From NCBI GenBank assembly GCA_031256795.1, contig JAIRPW010000050.1, forward strand, positions 1 to 50,788: DNA of 50,788 bases. Reading direction: 5' to 3'. Shown here piece after piece: positions 37,300 through 47,255 of this stretch (its first letter is position 1; every line of letters starts with the position of its first letter). The notes below the pieces were generated by a model, which saw nothing but the letters and a program-made list of their open reading frames with translations, was not told the DNA's origin and ran no database searches. The position numbers and the translations under genes were made by a program. Source of the stretch: Zoogloeaceae bacterium. Lineage in GTDB: Bacteria; Pseudomonadota; Gammaproteobacteria; Burkholderiales; Rhodocyclaceae.

Positions 37300-39039
37300 A
37301 TGACGCTTTTCGGCATTACTTTCCGTCTGTCCATCATTCTTGTAATCTTTGCCGCGCTCTCGTCGGGACTGACCGGATACTACGCCTACGAAAATAACCG
37401 CGCCCTGCTGATTGAGCGCGCGGGCGCGGACCTGCAAAACTATGCCCAGACACGCAGCTACCTGCTGCAAACGGCGCTCGGCGCCGTCGTGCAGGACATC
37501 AATATCATGCGTATCGCCAGCAACGCGGAAACCAAGGGAAGCAACCCAACCGAAGTTCTGCGGAATCTCGCCCACGCGGTCATCTACGCGCACCCTGAAT
37601 ATCAGGACTTTTACCTGATCAATACCCAAAACTGGCAAGAAATATTCCGCGTTTCCCACGCGCAGGAAAAAATCACCATCAGCAGCCAAAATTCTGTCAG
37701 CGCTCTGCGGCCCTACCTCCTGGGCGCTCTGGAGCTTGCGCCAGGTCAATTTTTTCTTTCCGACCTTATCCCGTCCGCCGCGCTGCCGCTCGCTCCCGGA
37801 CAAGACGCCGCGCCGCGCGGAACCTCCTCCGTTCTGATCAGCGCGCCGCTTTCCCAAAAAAACGGCCTCAACAGCACGTTCATGATCGTGGCGCATATCA
37901 ATCTGAACAACCTCGCAGCGGCACTGCGGGTTGATTTGCCCGCCTCGCGCCAAATTTATCTCACCAACGATAAGGGCGAACAGACGCATCTCATTAACAA
38001 AGAGCAGGTAGCCGCCGTCCCGGACGCCCTGCTGTGGAATATATTGTCCCGCCCGAACAAGATGGAGACATGCGCCGAATGCGGCAGCCTTTCCATGGAC
38101 CAAAAAGAGCAGCAGATTTTTGTTCAGTCCCAGGTGCAATCTGTTGACTTCGGCAACCAGCGCGCCTTTGCGATGGTAATCACTGAATCTCTGGACGAAA
38201 CGCTTCGGCAAAACAGTATGCTGGCGGAGCATCTTTGGCGCATCACGTTTTCGTTCGGCGTCGTCGCGCTTTTGCTCGCCTGGTTTTTCTCCCTGGCGAT
38301 TACCAGCCCGCTGAAAAAGATACTGGTCTCCATTCGGCGCTTCTCGGCGGGAGAAAACCCGGAAACCATTCCGCCGCTTAAAAAAGGCAAGGATGAAATC
38401 GGACTTCTGGCTAGCGCCGTAGAGGACATGCAGAATCAAATCCGCATTCAGCTCACCGCGCTGGAAGAAAACCACCAGGCCATGCAGTATATGGCGCACC
38501 ATGACCCCCTGACGGGTCTGGCCAACCGCATGACTTTCACGAGCCTGATGGAAAACACCATCGCCCAGGCGCAGCGGCACAACCGAAAATTCGCGATTTT
38601 GTTCATTGACCTGGATAAATTCAAACTCGTGAATGACACCCACGGTCACCATGTCGGTGATCTTTTGCTGCTTGCGGTAGCCAGCCGCATGAAAAAATGC
38701 GTGCGCACCAGCGACGTCGTCGCCCGTCTGGCGGGAGACGAATTTGTCGCTATGCTCAATCCCATCCATAACGGCGACGAAGCGCGCCTGGTTGGAGAAA
38801 AACTGCTACGCCATTTCAACGAGCCTCTGGTCCTGGAAAATGAAGGGCTAACCCTTAACATTCAGGCCAGCATCGGAATCAGCCTGTACCCAGAGCATGG
38901 CAGCACGCCGCAAACGCTCATTGAAGCCGCTGACGGCGCGATGTACAACAGCAAAGGCAGCGGGCGCAATATCTGTACGCTCGCGCCCACGGTATTCCCC
39001 GCCACAGAAAACACGGACGACGGCGACGAAAAAGCCTGA
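37300..39039 (+). CDS. Membrane diguanylate cyclase (sensor-HAMP-GGDEF)
   Basis: Synthesises cyclic di-GMP in response to an extracytoplasmic signal. Of 579 residues, helix one lies near 9-27, a periplasmic sensory domain of about 280 residues follows, helix two is near 310-330, a HAMP domain follows (about 335-390) and a GGDEF domain fills the C terminus from about 405. The active-site loop is AGDEF (478-482), an accepted variant. An inhibitory I-site RxxD (RTSD) lies five residues before it, so product inhibition is likely. The start at 37300 puts the first helix at the N terminus; the TTG at 37258 would add 14 residues. No EAL domain is present. Likely link: c-di-GMP control of motility or attachment. 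Confidence 0.92.
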   Translation: MTLFGITFRLSIILVIFAALSSGLTGYYAYENNRALLIERAGADLQNYAQTRSYLLQTALGAVVQDINIMRIASNAETKGSNPTEVLRNLAHAVIYAHPEYQDFYLINTQNWQEIFRVSHAQEKITISSQNSVSALRPYLLGALELAPGQFFLSDLIPSAALPLAPGQDAAPRGTSSVLISAPLSQKNGLNSTFMIVAHINLNNLAAALRVDLPASRQIYLTNDKGEQTHLINKEQVAAVPDALLWNILSRPNKMETCAECGSLSMDQKEQQIFVQSQVQSVDFGNQRAFAMVITESLDETLRQNSMLAEHLWRITFSFGVVALLLAWFFSLAITSPLKKILVSIRRFSAGENPETIPPLKKGKDEIGLLASAVEDMQNQIRIQLTALEENHQAMQYMAHHDPLTGLANRMTFTSLMENTIAQAQRHNRKFAILFIDLDKFKLVNDTHGHHVGDLLLLAVASRMKKCVRTSDVVARLAGDEFVAMLNPIHNGDEARLVGEKLLRHFNEPLVLENEGLTLNIQASIGISLYPEHGSTPQTLIEAADGAMYNSKGSGRNICTLAPTVFPATENTDDGDEKA

Positions 39040-39046
39040 GCAAAAT

Positions 39047-40117
39047 TCAGCGAGCCATATCCGTCATTTCTTTCAGTATCCGCGCGACAGGCGCGGGAAT
39101 GCCCGCTTTTCCCGCCTCTTCCAACGCAATCCAACGCCATTCCCCGTCCGAAGCGGCCACGCCGCGCAAAGGATGAATCCAGTAAATTCGCGGCGTATAG
39201 CGCAGCACAAAATGCGTAAACACGTGCGCGCGCTCAGAGAACGTTTCGGGCGTGACGCGCTTCAGCCGCTCCGCAAACACGGCAGGAAAATCCGCCTCTT
39301 CTTCCGGAAAGCACAAGAGTCCTCCCCAAATCCCCCGGAAAGGCCGTCTCCGCAGCAAGACGCGCTCGCCATCACTCACGCAAAGAAAAACGCAGCGTTT
39401 CAGCGCCTTGGGCGCGCGTTCTTTGGGCGCGGGAAAATCCTCCTGCCGCCCCAAAAGCGCGGCGCGGCACTGCGCGCGCAAGGGACATTCGGCGCAGCGC
39501 GGCGCGCGGGAAAGACAAACGGACGCGCCCAAATCCATCAGGCCCTGCGTATAAGCGGGCATATCGCGCGCCTCAGGCAGCAGAGATTCCGCGAGCGTCC
39601 AGAGCGCTTTTCCCGCCGGCTCCCCCGCTTTTTCCGCCGCGAAGCAGCGGCACAGCACACGCCGAACGTTACCATCCAGAATGGCCGCCCGCTCATTGAA
39701 CGCAAAAGCCGCGATCGCCGCGGCCGTGGAACGGCCTATTCCCGGCAGAGCCGCCAGTTCCCGCGCTGTTTTGGGGAAAATACCTTGCCATTGACGCATG
39801 ATAAGACCAGCGGCGGCATGAAGGTTGCGCGCGCGGGCGTAATACCCCAGCCCCGCCCAGAGCGCCAGCACTTCCTCAATCGGCGCGGAAGCCAACGCGG
39901 CTACACACGGAAAGCGCAGCGTAAAGCGCGCGAAATACTCCCGCACGGCAGCCACCCGCGTTTGCTGCAACATAATTTCAGAAAGCCACACCAGATAAGG
40001 ATTGCGCTGTTCCAAGGCCTCTGGCTGCCGCCAGGGCAGATCATGGCGTCCATATTGTTTTTGCCAGACAATCACGCGCGCGGAAAACGTTCTCGGCGCG
40101 ACCGGGTTTTGCTTCAT
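39047..40117 (-). CDS. mutY: A/G-specific adenine glycosylase MutY
   Basis: Removes adenine mispaired with 8-oxoguanine. The 356-residue protein has the helix-hairpin-helix region with LAALPGIGRSTAAAI, catalytic Glu in WLSEIMLQQTRV (E47), the Asp of AILDGNVRRVL, and four iron-sulphur cysteines in CLSRAPRCAECPLRAQC. The C-terminal NUDIX-like domain from about residue 235 recognises 8-oxoG. The start overlaps the clcA stop by ATGA, so both are co-translated. The 3' end meets the diguanylate cyclase 3' end with 7 bases between them. Confidence 0.96.
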   Translation of the reverse strand: MKQNPVAPRTFSARVIVWQKQYGRHDLPWRQPEALEQRNPYLVWLSEIMLQQTRVAAVREYFARFTLRFPCVAALASAPIEEVLALWAGLGYYARARNLHAAAGLIMRQWQGIFPKTARELAALPGIGRSTAAAIAAFAFNERAAILDGNVRRVLCRCFAAEKAGEPAGKALWTLAESLLPEARDMPAYTQGLMDLGASVCLSRAPRCAECPLRAQCRAALLGRQEDFPAPKERAPKALKRCVFLCVSDGERVLLRRRPFRGIWGGLLCFPEEEADFPAVFAERLKRVTPETFSERAHVFTHFVLRYTPRIYWIHPLRGVAASDGEWRWIALEEAGKAGIPAPVARILKEMTDMAR

Positions 40118-41487
40118 GGCGAACGCGCGCCTGCACGCAGCATGGCGCGCGCCAGCGTCGCGTAAAGCGGCGGACTCAAAAGACGGGAAACCATGGACGA
40201 AAACAAGGACACCGTCATTAAAGCGATCACCACGGAGTAGCCATCCACCATTTCCATAACGATCAAGAAGGAAGTCATGGGCGCCTGCGTGGCCGCGGCC
40301 AAAAAACCCGCCATACAGAGCGTCAGCAACAAGCCAGAGGCCGCGCCCTGTTCCAGCCAGGGCGCGAGGCTAACGCCCAACCCCGCGCCAATGGAAAGCG
40401 AAGGAGAAAAAATCCCGCCCGGCAAGCCCGAAAGATAGGCCGTGAGGGTCGCAACGAATTTGGCGGGCGCAAACCCCAGGGAAAGCTCGCCTTCCCCGCT
40501 CAGCAAGGCGCGCGTTTCCGCCAGACCGCTGCCAAAAATCATCCCGCCTGTCGCAATCCCCAAAAGCGCGATAAAAAACCCGCACCCGCCCGCAAACAGA
40601 ACCGGGGAACGCGCGCGGAAATTCGCCAGACGACCGCGCCAGGCTGTCGCGCCAATCAGCATAATGCGGGAAAAACATCCGCCCGAAATTCCGCAAATCA
40701 CGGAAGCTACCAGTACGGCTTTCAGCTGCTCCTGATCCCCGGCAATCATCAGCACCGTACCGAAATAGTTGCCGCTGCCGCCGCGCATGGCCTGCGCCGT
40801 AACGCCCGCCAGTATGATCGCGGTAATGACAAGGCCCGACATGCGTGATTCCACGCCGCGCGCCAATTCTTCAATGGCAAACATCACGCCCGCAAGCGGC
40901 GCGTTGAAGGCCGCCGCAATTCCCGCAGCGCCGCCCGCAATCAAAATATGATTGCGCCGAATATCCAGCGAGGGCGGCAGCCACCGGTGGACCGCGTTCA
41001 TCAACGACGCGCCGATCTGCACGGAAGGCCCCTCGCGCCCCAGAGGGAATCCGCAGCCCAGCGCGCTAACACCCAGAAACATCTTCCCCGTGAGAATACG
41101 CAGAGAAAGCAATGGGCGCGGCAGCGGCAAAAGTTTTCCCGGCGGACTCCCTTCTATCGCGGATTCTGGCGCGGCACGGCGAAGTTCCGCGAGTACCTGG
41201 GGAATGCCGCTGCCCTCCGCGCCCGCAAAATAACGACGGGTCAGCCAAACCAAAGTCGCGCCGCCCAAAGGCATGATGACGAGCGGCAGCCAAACATGCC
41301 CCCCCGCTTCGCGCGCGAAAAAACTACCCACGGTCTCAGAAAGCGCCGCGAAAAGTCCGGCCAAAAGGCCAACGCCCACCGCGCCGCCCCAAAACACCAG
41401 ACGCCCCAGCCATAATTTCAGCCAGAAGAGATAATTTTCACTCGTAGCCAACCGCGCGATACGGCGGCGCAAAAACCCGATTGTCAT
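40114..41487 (-). CDS. clcA: ClC-type chloride/proton antiporter
   Basis: Inner-membrane ClC family transporter of 457 residues with about 16-18 helices. Selectivity motifs are GAEGSGIPQVLAEL (GSGIP), GREGPSVQIGAS with the gating Glu, and GGIFSPSLSIGAGLG. The internal proton Glu is present in MFAIEELARG, and the conserved Tyr occurs in SPPLYATL, which argues for an exchanger rather than a pure channel. It is the upstream gene of a two-gene operon with mutY. A terminator for the next minus-strand gene lies 24 bases upstream. Confidence 0.88.
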   Translation of the reverse strand: MTIGFLRRRIARLATSENYLFWLKLWLGRLVFWGGAVGVGLLAGLFAALSETVGSFFAREAGGHVWLPLVIMPLGGATLVWLTRRYFAGAEGSGIPQVLAELRRAAPESAIEGSPPGKLLPLPRPLLSLRILTGKMFLGVSALGCGFPLGREGPSVQIGASLMNAVHRWLPPSLDIRRNHILIAGGAAGIAAAFNAPLAGVMFAIEELARGVESRMSGLVITAIILAGVTAQAMRGGSGNYFGTVLMIAGDQEQLKAVLVASVICGISGGCFSRIMLIGATAWRGRLANFRARSPVLFAGGCGFFIALLGIATGGMIFGSGLAETRALLSGEGELSLGFAPAKFVATLTAYLSGLPGGIFSPSLSIGAGLGVSLAPWLEQGAASGLLLTLCMAGFLAAATQAPMTSFLIVMEMVDGYSVVIALMTVSLFSSMVSRLLSPPLYATLARAMLRAGARSP

Positions 41488-41510
41488 AGCGCAAAATCTA
41501 GTAAACGAAA

Positions 41511-41543
41511 AAAATCCCGAAAACCCAAGGTTTCCGGGATTTT
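41511..41543 (-). terminator. Rho-independent terminator after the 51-residue basic protein gene
   Basis: On the minus strand the arms AAAATCCCGGAAACC and GGGTTTTCGGGATTTT form a stem with one mismatch and a short loop, followed by a long T run (A8 on the plus strand just before the repeat). It lies 32 bases after the stop of the small gene and upstream of clcA, so the small gene is its own transcript. Confidence 0.8.
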
Positions 41544-41574
41544 GCGCACAAACCGGCCAGACGCCGGAAAGCGC

Positions 41575-41730
41575 TCAGTTGCTGCCCAGCGCCTTGCGGC
41601 TACGCGCCTGACATTCGGCCAGATACACCATGCGCAACATAGCGGAGCCTTTGCCGCGAAACATACGCTTATTGGTTTTGGAAAGACAGCGGCGCTCAAT
41701 GGAAGAGCGGCGGGTGCGGGTAATTGCCAT
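41575..41730 (-). CDS. Small highly basic 51-residue protein, unknown function
   Basis: A complete gene too short for routine gene calling. The protein MAITRTRRSSIERRCLSKTN... has 51 residues, with about 10 Arg and 4 Lys against 2 Glu, a Cys at 15 and another at 40. It has no membrane helix and no signal peptide. The ATG is preceded by GGAG seven bases upstream. A promoter with a GC-rich discriminator and a strong terminator bracket it, so it is expressed as its own transcript. Basic charge, small size and a stringent-type promoter suggest binding to RNA or the ribosome, or to DNA; no known ribosomal protein matched. I do not recognise it. Its role is inferred. Confidence 0.75.
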   Translation of the reverse strand: MAITRTRRSSIERRCLSKTNKRMFRGKGSAMLRMVYLAECQARSRKALGSN

Positions 41731-41769
41731 TGCTAGCTCCGAAAACAGACACAGAAAAAAACAGGGCGC

Positions 41770-41799
41770 ATTCTACACCGCCGCTCCCCCTGTCCGCAA
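41770..41799 (-). promoter_or_regulatory. Promoter of the 51-residue basic protein gene, stringent-type discriminator
   Basis: On the minus strand, TTGCGG (plus 41794-41799) and TAGAAT (plus 41770-41775) are 18 bases apart. The GCGCC discriminator directly after the -10 is typical of promoters for ribosomal and translation genes repressed by ppGpp. The transcript would begin about 30 bases before the start codon. Confidence 0.6.
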
Positions 41800-41886
41800 A
41801 CGCGAAGCCAACCTTGCTTCATCAATGTTTTCGGGACGTCCTGACTTCCCTTTATCATTGAATTTTTGCGCCATTCTGGAATCGAG

Positions 41887-43878
41887 ATGAAAAGCTGCGG
41901 CCAGTCAGAACAAAATATTTTTTCCTGGCGGAAATTTTGGGCGGAACGTTTCGGCGTCGCGCCCTTCCTGCCCACTTCCCGCGCGGAAATGGAGCGTCTG
42001 GGCTGGGAAGTCTGCGACGTCATTCTGGTCACTGGCGACGCCTATATTGATCATCCCAGTTTCGGCATGGCCTTGATCGGACGACTGCTGGAAGCGCAGG
42101 GTTTCCGCGTCGGCGTCATCAGCCAGCCGGACTGGCGTTCGGTCGCGGACTTTCAAGCGCTGGGGCAACCCGCGCTCTATTTCGGAGTCACCTCCGGAAA
42201 TATGGATTCTATGGTCAATCACTACACATCCGAGCGCAAAATCCGTTCCGACGACGCCTACACGCCCGGCGGCGCGGCGGGAAAACGTCCCGACCGCGCG
42301 GCGACGGTCTACGCGCAGCGCGCCAGGGAAGCATATCCGGGCGTTCCGGTTGTGCTGGGTTCCATTGAGGCAAGTCTGCGCCGCGCCGCGCATTACGACT
42401 ACTGGAGCGATACGGTTCGCCGCTCTATTCTTCCAGACTCCAAGGCGGATCTTCTGATTTACGGCAACGCCGAACGCGCCGTGACCGCGCTTACCCATCG
42501 TCTTGCCAGAGGCGAAGCGATCAGCGCGATTCGTGATTTGCGCGGCACGGCCTTCATGATGCCCTCTGGCTGGCTGCCCGGAAAAGACTGGCAGGAAATT
42601 GACGCGACCGATCCGGAAGACGCGAAGCAGACAACGAAAGACGCCCCGCGCGAAAAGACGGTTCTGCGTTTGCCAGCCTATGAGGCGGTACGCCAGGACA
42701 AAACGCTCTATGCGCACGCTTCGCGCCTTTTGCATCTTGAGTCCAATCCCGGCAACGCGCGCGCGCTGGTTCAGGCGCATGGCGCGCGCGACGTGTGGAT
42801 CAATCCCCCGCCCTGGCCGCTCTCCACAGAGGAAATGGACAGAGTGTACGCCCTGCCCTATGCGCGCGCGCCGCACCCCGCCTATCGGGACGCGAAAATT
42901 CCGGCCTGGGAAATGATCCGTTTTTCCGTCAGCATCATGCGCGGTTGTTTTGGCGGCTGCACCTTCTGCTCCATTACTGAACACGAAGGAAGAATTATCC
43001 AAAGCCGTTCCGAGAAATCCGTTCTGCGCGAAATCGAAGACATACGCGATAAAACCGCTGGATTTACCGGCGTTATTTCCGATCTGGGCGGCCCTACCGC
43101 CAACATGTACCGGATGCGCTGCCGGGACGCGGCGGCACAAGCGGCCTGCCGACGGCTTTCCTGCGTGTATCCCGAAATTTGCGAGCGGCTGGAAACTTCG
43201 CATGCCTCTTTAATCGCCCTCTATCAGAAAGCGCGCGCGATTCCGGGGATAAAAAAGATTCTGATCGGCTCCGGGGTGCGCTATGACCTGGCCATCCGCT
43301 CCCCGGAATACGTCCGCGAGCTGGCGCGGCATCATGTCGGCGGTTATCTCAAAATCGCGCCGGAGCATACCGAACCCGCGCCGCTTGCCAAAATGATGAA
43401 ACCGGGTCTGGCAAGTTATGAGCGTTTCAAAAGTCTTTTTGCGCAATTTTCCCGCGAGGCGGGCAAAGAGCAATATCTGATCCCCTATTTTATCGCCGCG
43501 CATCCGGGCGCAACGCAGGAAGACATGCTCAATCTCGCGCTCTGGCTCAAAGAAAAAGGATTTCGCCTTGATCAGGTGCAAACTTTTTTGCCCACGCCCA
43601 TGGCGCTGGCCACCGCGATGTGGCATAGCGGAAAAAATCCGCTCAAACGCATCCGGCACGACGAAAACGAAACCGTTTTCAGCGCGCGCGGCGAACGGGA
43701 GCGAAGACTGCAAAAGGCTTTCCTGCGTTATCACGATCCCGCCAACTGGCCGGTATTGCGCGAAGCGCTGCGCCGCATGGGACGCGCGGATTTAATCGGC
43801 GCGGGAAAACATCGTCTGATTCCCGCGTTCCAGCCAAGCGCGTTACGCCAAACGAAGAAAAATATCCGAAAAACATGA
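41887..43878 (+). CDS. ygiQ: YgiQ-family radical SAM protein
   Basis: A large radical SAM protein of the YgiQ family, biochemical function unassigned. The 663-residue product has an N-terminal UPF0313 domain ([19 protein letters not shown]) and a radical SAM core with the cluster motif CFGGCTFC (C354, C358, C361). Further family signatures are [28 protein letters not shown] and the C-terminal [18 protein letters not shown]. The ATG at 41887 was preferred to a TTG at 41866. It is not obviously in an operon with its neighbours. Confidence 0.92.
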   Translation: MKSCGQSEQNIFSWRKFWAERFGVAPFLPTSRAEMERLGWEVCDVILVTGDAYIDHPSFGMALIGRLLEAQGFRVGVISQPDWRSVADFQALGQPALYFGVTSGNMDSMVNHYTSERKIRSDDAYTPGGAAGKRPDRAATVYAQRAREAYPGVPVVLGSIEASLRRAAHYDYWSDTVRRSILPDSKADLLIYGNAERAVTALTHRLARGEAISAIRDLRGTAFMMPSGWLPGKDWQEIDATDPEDAKQTTKDAPREKTVLRLPAYEAVRQDKTLYAHASRLLHLESNPGNARALVQAHGARDVWINPPPWPLSTEEMDRVYALPYARAPHPAYRDAKIPAWEMIRFSVSIMRGCFGGCTFCSITEHEGRIIQSRSEKSVLREIEDIRDKTAGFTGVISDLGGPTANMYRMRCRDAAAQAACRRLSCVYPEICERLETSHASLIALYQKARAIPGIKKILIGSGVRYDLAIRSPEYVRELARHHVGGYLKIAPEHTEPAPLAKMMKPGLASYERFKSLFAQFSREAGKEQYLIPYFIAAHPGATQEDMLNLALWLKEKGFRLDQVQTFLPTPMALATAMWHSGKNPLKRIRHDENETVFSARGERERRLQKAFLRYHDPANWPVLREALRRMGRADLIGAGKHRLIPAFQPSALRQTKKNIRKT

Positions 43879-44247
43879 ACGCGCCATCGGAATCCCCTCT
43901 ATACAATCCGGCGAAAATTTATCGGTCAAGAAAAGCGCGCCCCTTCTCCCGCAAACACGGTAAATGAATTCGCGGTGTTGATTTAGGGGAGGCGGCGTGT
44001 TTTTTCATGGCGAATCGGAGCGGTATCTCTTTTGCGACGACGAGCGACAACGAAAATCATCCGGGGAATAAAGAAATCATCGCGGCGAATATTCTTTGTC
44101 CGCATCGGCCAGTCCGCGCAAATCCCGTAAGGGAGAAAACAGCCGCCCGGCACAAATGTCGCTCGACTTTTCGCAGAACGGCCTTTACTATTCTCTGTTC
44201 GGCGCGCGGCGCCGCCAGAAGAACGAACGGATATTCCAGAAAATCGC
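43879..44247. other. Gene-free interval upstream of metX
   Basis: About 370 bases with no convincing coding frame, tRNA or riboswitch pattern. Short reading frames on both strands here (44007-44297 plus, 43983-44306 minus) have no family-like sequence and overlap metX. The metX promoter must lie here. A weak -24/-12-like pattern at 44148-44163 has a mismatch in the -12 element. Confidence 0.5.
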
Positions 44248-45396
44248 ATGAAATCTTCTTCCGTAGGGCAAGTTACTCCCAAAAAGGCGTATTTTGACGC
44301 GCCCATCGCGCTGAAAAGCGGGGCGGCGCTCCCTGAATTTTCTCTGGCCTATGAAACCTATGGCGAACTGAACGCGGCGAAAAGCAACGCGGTGCTGGTC
44401 TGCCACGCGCTTTCCGGAAATCATCACGTCGCGGGCTTCTATGATCCCGCAAACAAAAAGGAAACGCTGGGCTGGTGGGACAATCTGGTCGGGCCGGGAA
44501 AGCCGCTGGATACCCGGCGTTTTTTTGTTGTCGGCGTCAACAATTTGGGCGGTTGTCACGGATCCACCGGCCCGCGTTCCAAAAATCCCGCGACAAACCG
44601 TCCCTACGGCGCGGATTTCCCGCTGGTGACAGTAGAGGACTGGGTCGCGGCGCAGGCGCGTCTGGCAGATTCTCTGGGCATTGATACCTGGGCGGCGGTC
44701 ATTGGCGGTTCCTTGGGCGGAATGCAGGCGCTGCAATGGACATTGGCCTTTCCCGACCGGGTGCGGCACGCCCTTGTCATCGCCTCCACGCCCAGGCTTT
44801 CGGCGCAAAATATTGCCTTTAACGAAGTGGCGCGTCAGGCCATCCTTTCCGATCCGGATTTTCATGGCGGACATTACTACGCATATACAGACGATCAGGG
44901 AGAAGAGGCAATCCCCAGAAACGGGCTGAAGCTCGCGCGCATGGTCGGTCACATCACCTATCTTTCCGACAGTCAGCTCGCGGAAAAATTCGGAAGGCGG
45001 TTACGGCACGGCAAACATCGTTTTCACTACGACGTAGAGTTTGAAATTGAGTCCTATCTGCGCCATCAGGGCGACAAGTTTGCCTGCATCTTTGACGCCA
45101 ATACGTACCTTCTGACTACCAAGGCGCTGGATTATTTTGACCCGGCATTTGAGTATGACGGCAATTTGCGTCTGGCCCTGGCGCGCGCGCGCGCGAATTT
45201 TTTCGTCGCCTCCTTTACGACCGACTGGCGCTTTTCTCCGGAAAACAGCCGGGAACTGGTCTATGCCCTGCTGCACAACGGTCTGAACGTAAGCTATGCG
45301 GAAATTGACTGCCCCGCCGGACATGATTCTTTTTTGCTGGACGATCCGTGCTATCACGCCGCGCTGACCGCGTATCTTGAGGGCATTTCGCTATGA
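44248..45396 (+). CDS. metX: Homoserine O-acyltransferase MetX
   Basis: Acylates homoserine in methionine biosynthesis; whether the donor is acetyl- or succinyl-CoA is not settled from this sequence. The 382-residue alpha/beta-hydrolase has the nucleophile motif GGSLGGMQ with Ser155, then Asp326 in DWRFSPENS and His359 in [10 protein letters not shown], giving a complete triad. Also present are [11 protein letters not shown], which forms the oxyanion side, and the conserved AETYG-like YETYGELNA. The stop overlaps the metW start by ATGA. The metX-metW pairing is usual in beta- and gammaproteobacteria. Confidence 0.93.
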   Translation: MKSSSVGQVTPKKAYFDAPIALKSGAALPEFSLAYETYGELNAAKSNAVLVCHALSGNHHVAGFYDPANKKETLGWWDNLVGPGKPLDTRRFFVVGVNNLGGCHGSTGPRSKNPATNRPYGADFPLVTVEDWVAAQARLADSLGIDTWAAVIGGSLGGMQALQWTLAFPDRVRHALVIASTPRLSAQNIAFNEVARQAILSDPDFHGGHYYAYTDDQGEEAIPRNGLKLARMVGHITYLSDSQLAEKFGRRLRHGKHRFHYDVEFEIESYLRHQGDKFACIFDANTYLLTTKALDYFDPAFEYDGNLRLALARARANFFVASFTTDWRFSPENSRELVYALLHNGLNVSYAEIDCPAGHDSFLLDDPCYHAALTAYLEGISL

Positions 45397-46010
45397 GCAC
45401 GCCGCACTCCCGCATGGATGGACGTTTCGATTTTTTGCACATCGCCCGCTGGATACGGGAAAACGAGCGCGTGCTGGATTTGGGATGCGGCGACGGCGCG
45501 CTGCTCTCCCTCCTGAAACGCGAAAAGAACGCGCGCGGCTATGGCGTGGATCTGGACGCGAAGAATGTTGCCGCTTGCATCCGCAATGGCGTCAATGTTC
45601 TGCAATTTAACCTGGAGCGCGGGCTTTCCGGCTTTGAGGACAATTCTTTTGACCATGTCATCATGTCCCTGTCTCTGCAAACCGTGCGCCACACCGTGCC
45701 GATTCTGAAAGAAATGCTGCGCGTGGGGCATGAGGCGGTGGTGTCTTTCCCGAATTTTGGCTTCGCGCCGCACCGTGCCGCCATTGCCGCCGGACGTATG
45801 CCCGTTTCCCGGCATCTGCCCTACCAGTGGTTTAACTCTCCCAATGTGCGCTTTTTTACGATTGCGGACTTTGAGGCGCTGTGCGCGGAAGAAAACATTG
45901 TGATTCTGGAATGTCTCTCCTTTGCCGACGGCGCGTTTATCACGGATGATCCCAATCTCAACGCCGAAGTCGCGCTCTATCGGCTGGGGCGTCCAGACCT
46001 GACGGCGTGA
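45393..46010 (+). CDS. metW: Methionine biosynthesis protein MetW
   Basis: A 205-residue methyltransferase-like protein partnering MetX in methionine synthesis. Near the N terminus is the SAM-binding motif [15 protein letters not shown] (residues 27-41) and, further on, [21 protein letters not shown], a MetW signature. The exact reaction is not settled in the literature. Starts inside the metX stop (ATGA), so translation is coupled. The last residues are followed by 50 bases before hisF. Confidence 0.92.
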   Translation: MSTPHSRMDGRFDFLHIARWIRENERVLDLGCGDGALLSLLKREKNARGYGVDLDAKNVAACIRNGVNVLQFNLERGLSGFEDNSFDHVIMSLSLQTVRHTVPILKEMLRVGHEAVVSFPNFGFAPHRAAIAAGRMPVSRHLPYQWFNSPNVRFFTIADFEALCAEENIVILECLSFADGAFITDDPNLNAEVALYRLGRPDLTA

Positions 46011-46060
46011 TACCATTTCGCCTCTTGCCGCCTTTCCTTGTGTTTTCCTGAAAATTTCCC

Positions 46061-46822
46061 ATGCTGGCCAAGCGCATCATCCCCTGTTTGGACGTCACTT
46101 CTGGCCGTGTCGTAAAAGGCACGAATTTTGTTGGCCTGCGCGATGCTGGCGACCCGGTGGAAATTGCGCGCCGTTATGACGAGCAGGGCGCGGACGAAAT
46201 CGCCTTTCTCGACATTACCGCCTCTTCCGACGCGCGCGCGATGATTTTGTCCGTCATTGAGGCTTGCGCCCGGGAAGTATTCATTCCGCTCACGGTGGGC
46301 GGCGGCGTGCGCGAAGTGGAGGACGTGCGGCGCTTGCTCCACGCGGGGGCGGACAAAGTTTCCATCAATACTTCCGCCGTTCAGAATCCCGCTCTGGTTG
46401 CCGAGGCAGCCGCTCGCGTGGGAACACAATGCGTTGTCGTGGCGATTGACGCCAAATTTCACCAGGAAAGCGGCGGCTGGCACGTATATACGCATGGCGG
46501 ACGGCGCGACGCCGGCCTGGACGCGGTGGAATGGGCAAAACAGGTTGAGACGCTGGGCGCGGGAGAAATTCTTTTGACCAGCATGGACCGGGACGGAGTC
46601 AAAACCGGGTTTGATCTCGCGCTCACCCGGAGCGTTTCCGACGCAGTCAATATTCCGGTCATCGCTTCCGGGGGAGCCGGAAATCTGGAGCATCTGGCGG
46701 AGGGAATACTGCGGGGCGGCGCGGACGCCGTTCTGGCTGCTTCTATCTTTCATTTTGGCGAATACACTCTCCGCGAAGCCAAGGAATATCTGGCGGCGCG
46801 CGGCATTGAGGTGCGGCTGTGA
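46061..46822 (+). CDS. hisF: Imidazole glycerol phosphate synthase cyclase subunit HisF
   Basis: TIM-barrel subunit that closes the imidazole ring in histidine biosynthesis and yields AICAR. The 253-residue product has the two catalytic Asp: D11 in [16 protein letters not shown] and D130 in VVVAIDAKF, and the phosphate-binding [10 protein letters not shown] and [10 protein letters not shown] loops. hisI starts at a GTG overlapping the stop. Partner HisH is not in this window, so the rest of the his operon is elsewhere. Confidence 0.97.
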   Translation: MLAKRIIPCLDVTSGRVVKGTNFVGLRDAGDPVEIARRYDEQGADEIAFLDITASSDARAMILSVIEACAREVFIPLTVGGGVREVEDVRRLLHAGADKVSINTSAVQNPALVAEAAARVGTQCVVVAIDAKFHQESGGWHVYTHGGRRDAGLDAVEWAKQVETLGAGEILLTSMDRDGVKTGFDLALTRSVSDAVNIPVIASGGAGNLEHLAEGILRGGADAVLAASIFHFGEYTLREAKEYLAARGIEVRL

Positions 46823-47253
46823 GTCCGGATCGTCCAAACGGCGCGGACAACGCCGCCCCCCCGGAAGAATGGCTGAACGCCGTGCGCTGGAATGCCGACG
46901 GCCTTGTCCCGGCCATCGCGCAGGACGCGGAAAACGGCGACGTGCTAATGTTCGCCTGGATGAACCGCGAGTCGCTCGCGCGCACGGTCAAAACCGGAGA
47001 AGCGGTGTATTGGTCGCGCTCGCGCCGCCGTCTGTGGCACAAAGGCGAGGAATCCGGGCATTTTCAAAAAGTGCGCGAACTGCGCCTGGATTGCGACAGC
47101 GACACGCTCTTGCTTTTGGTTGAGCAAGTCGGCGGCGTCGCCTGCCATACCGGGCGGCGCAGTTGCTTTTACCGCCGTCTTTCTTGCGGCGCGTGGGAAG
47201 AACGCCCGCCCGCGCCAAAACTACCCGAAACGATTGACAACAAGACGCCCTGA
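46819..47253 (+). CDS. hisI: Phosphoribosyl-AMP cyclohydrolase HisI
   Basis: Third step of histidine biosynthesis, zinc and magnesium dependent. The 144-residue protein has [30 protein letters not shown], metal-binding [11 protein letters not shown] and the zinc cysteines in [15 protein letters not shown] start at 46819 overlaps hisF by four bases. The N terminus has about 15 extra residues before the core. Ends two bases before the hisE start. Confidence 0.95.
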   Translation: MSPDRPNGADNAAPPEEWLNAVRWNADGLVPAIAQDAENGDVLMFAWMNRESLARTVKTGEAVYWSRSRRRLWHKGEESGHFQKVRELRLDCDSDTLLLLVEQVGGVACHTGRRSCFYRRLSCGAWEERPPAPKLPETIDNKTP

Positions 47254-47255
47254 TC

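Noticed and set aside
37282-38769. 495-residue open frame antisense to the diguanylate cyclase
   Set aside because: The plus-strand gene has full GGDEF, HAMP and membrane signatures. The antisense reading has no recognisable motif.
41905-43203. 432-residue open frame antisense to ygiQ
   Set aside because: The radical SAM protein on the plus strand has its CxxxCxxC cluster motif and family signatures; the opposite frame has none.
44148-44163. Possible second sigma-54 promoter upstream of metX
   Set aside because: The GG-N10-GC spacing is right, but the -12 element reads TCGC and the -24 element starts with C. One such match is expected by chance in a G+C-rich gap.
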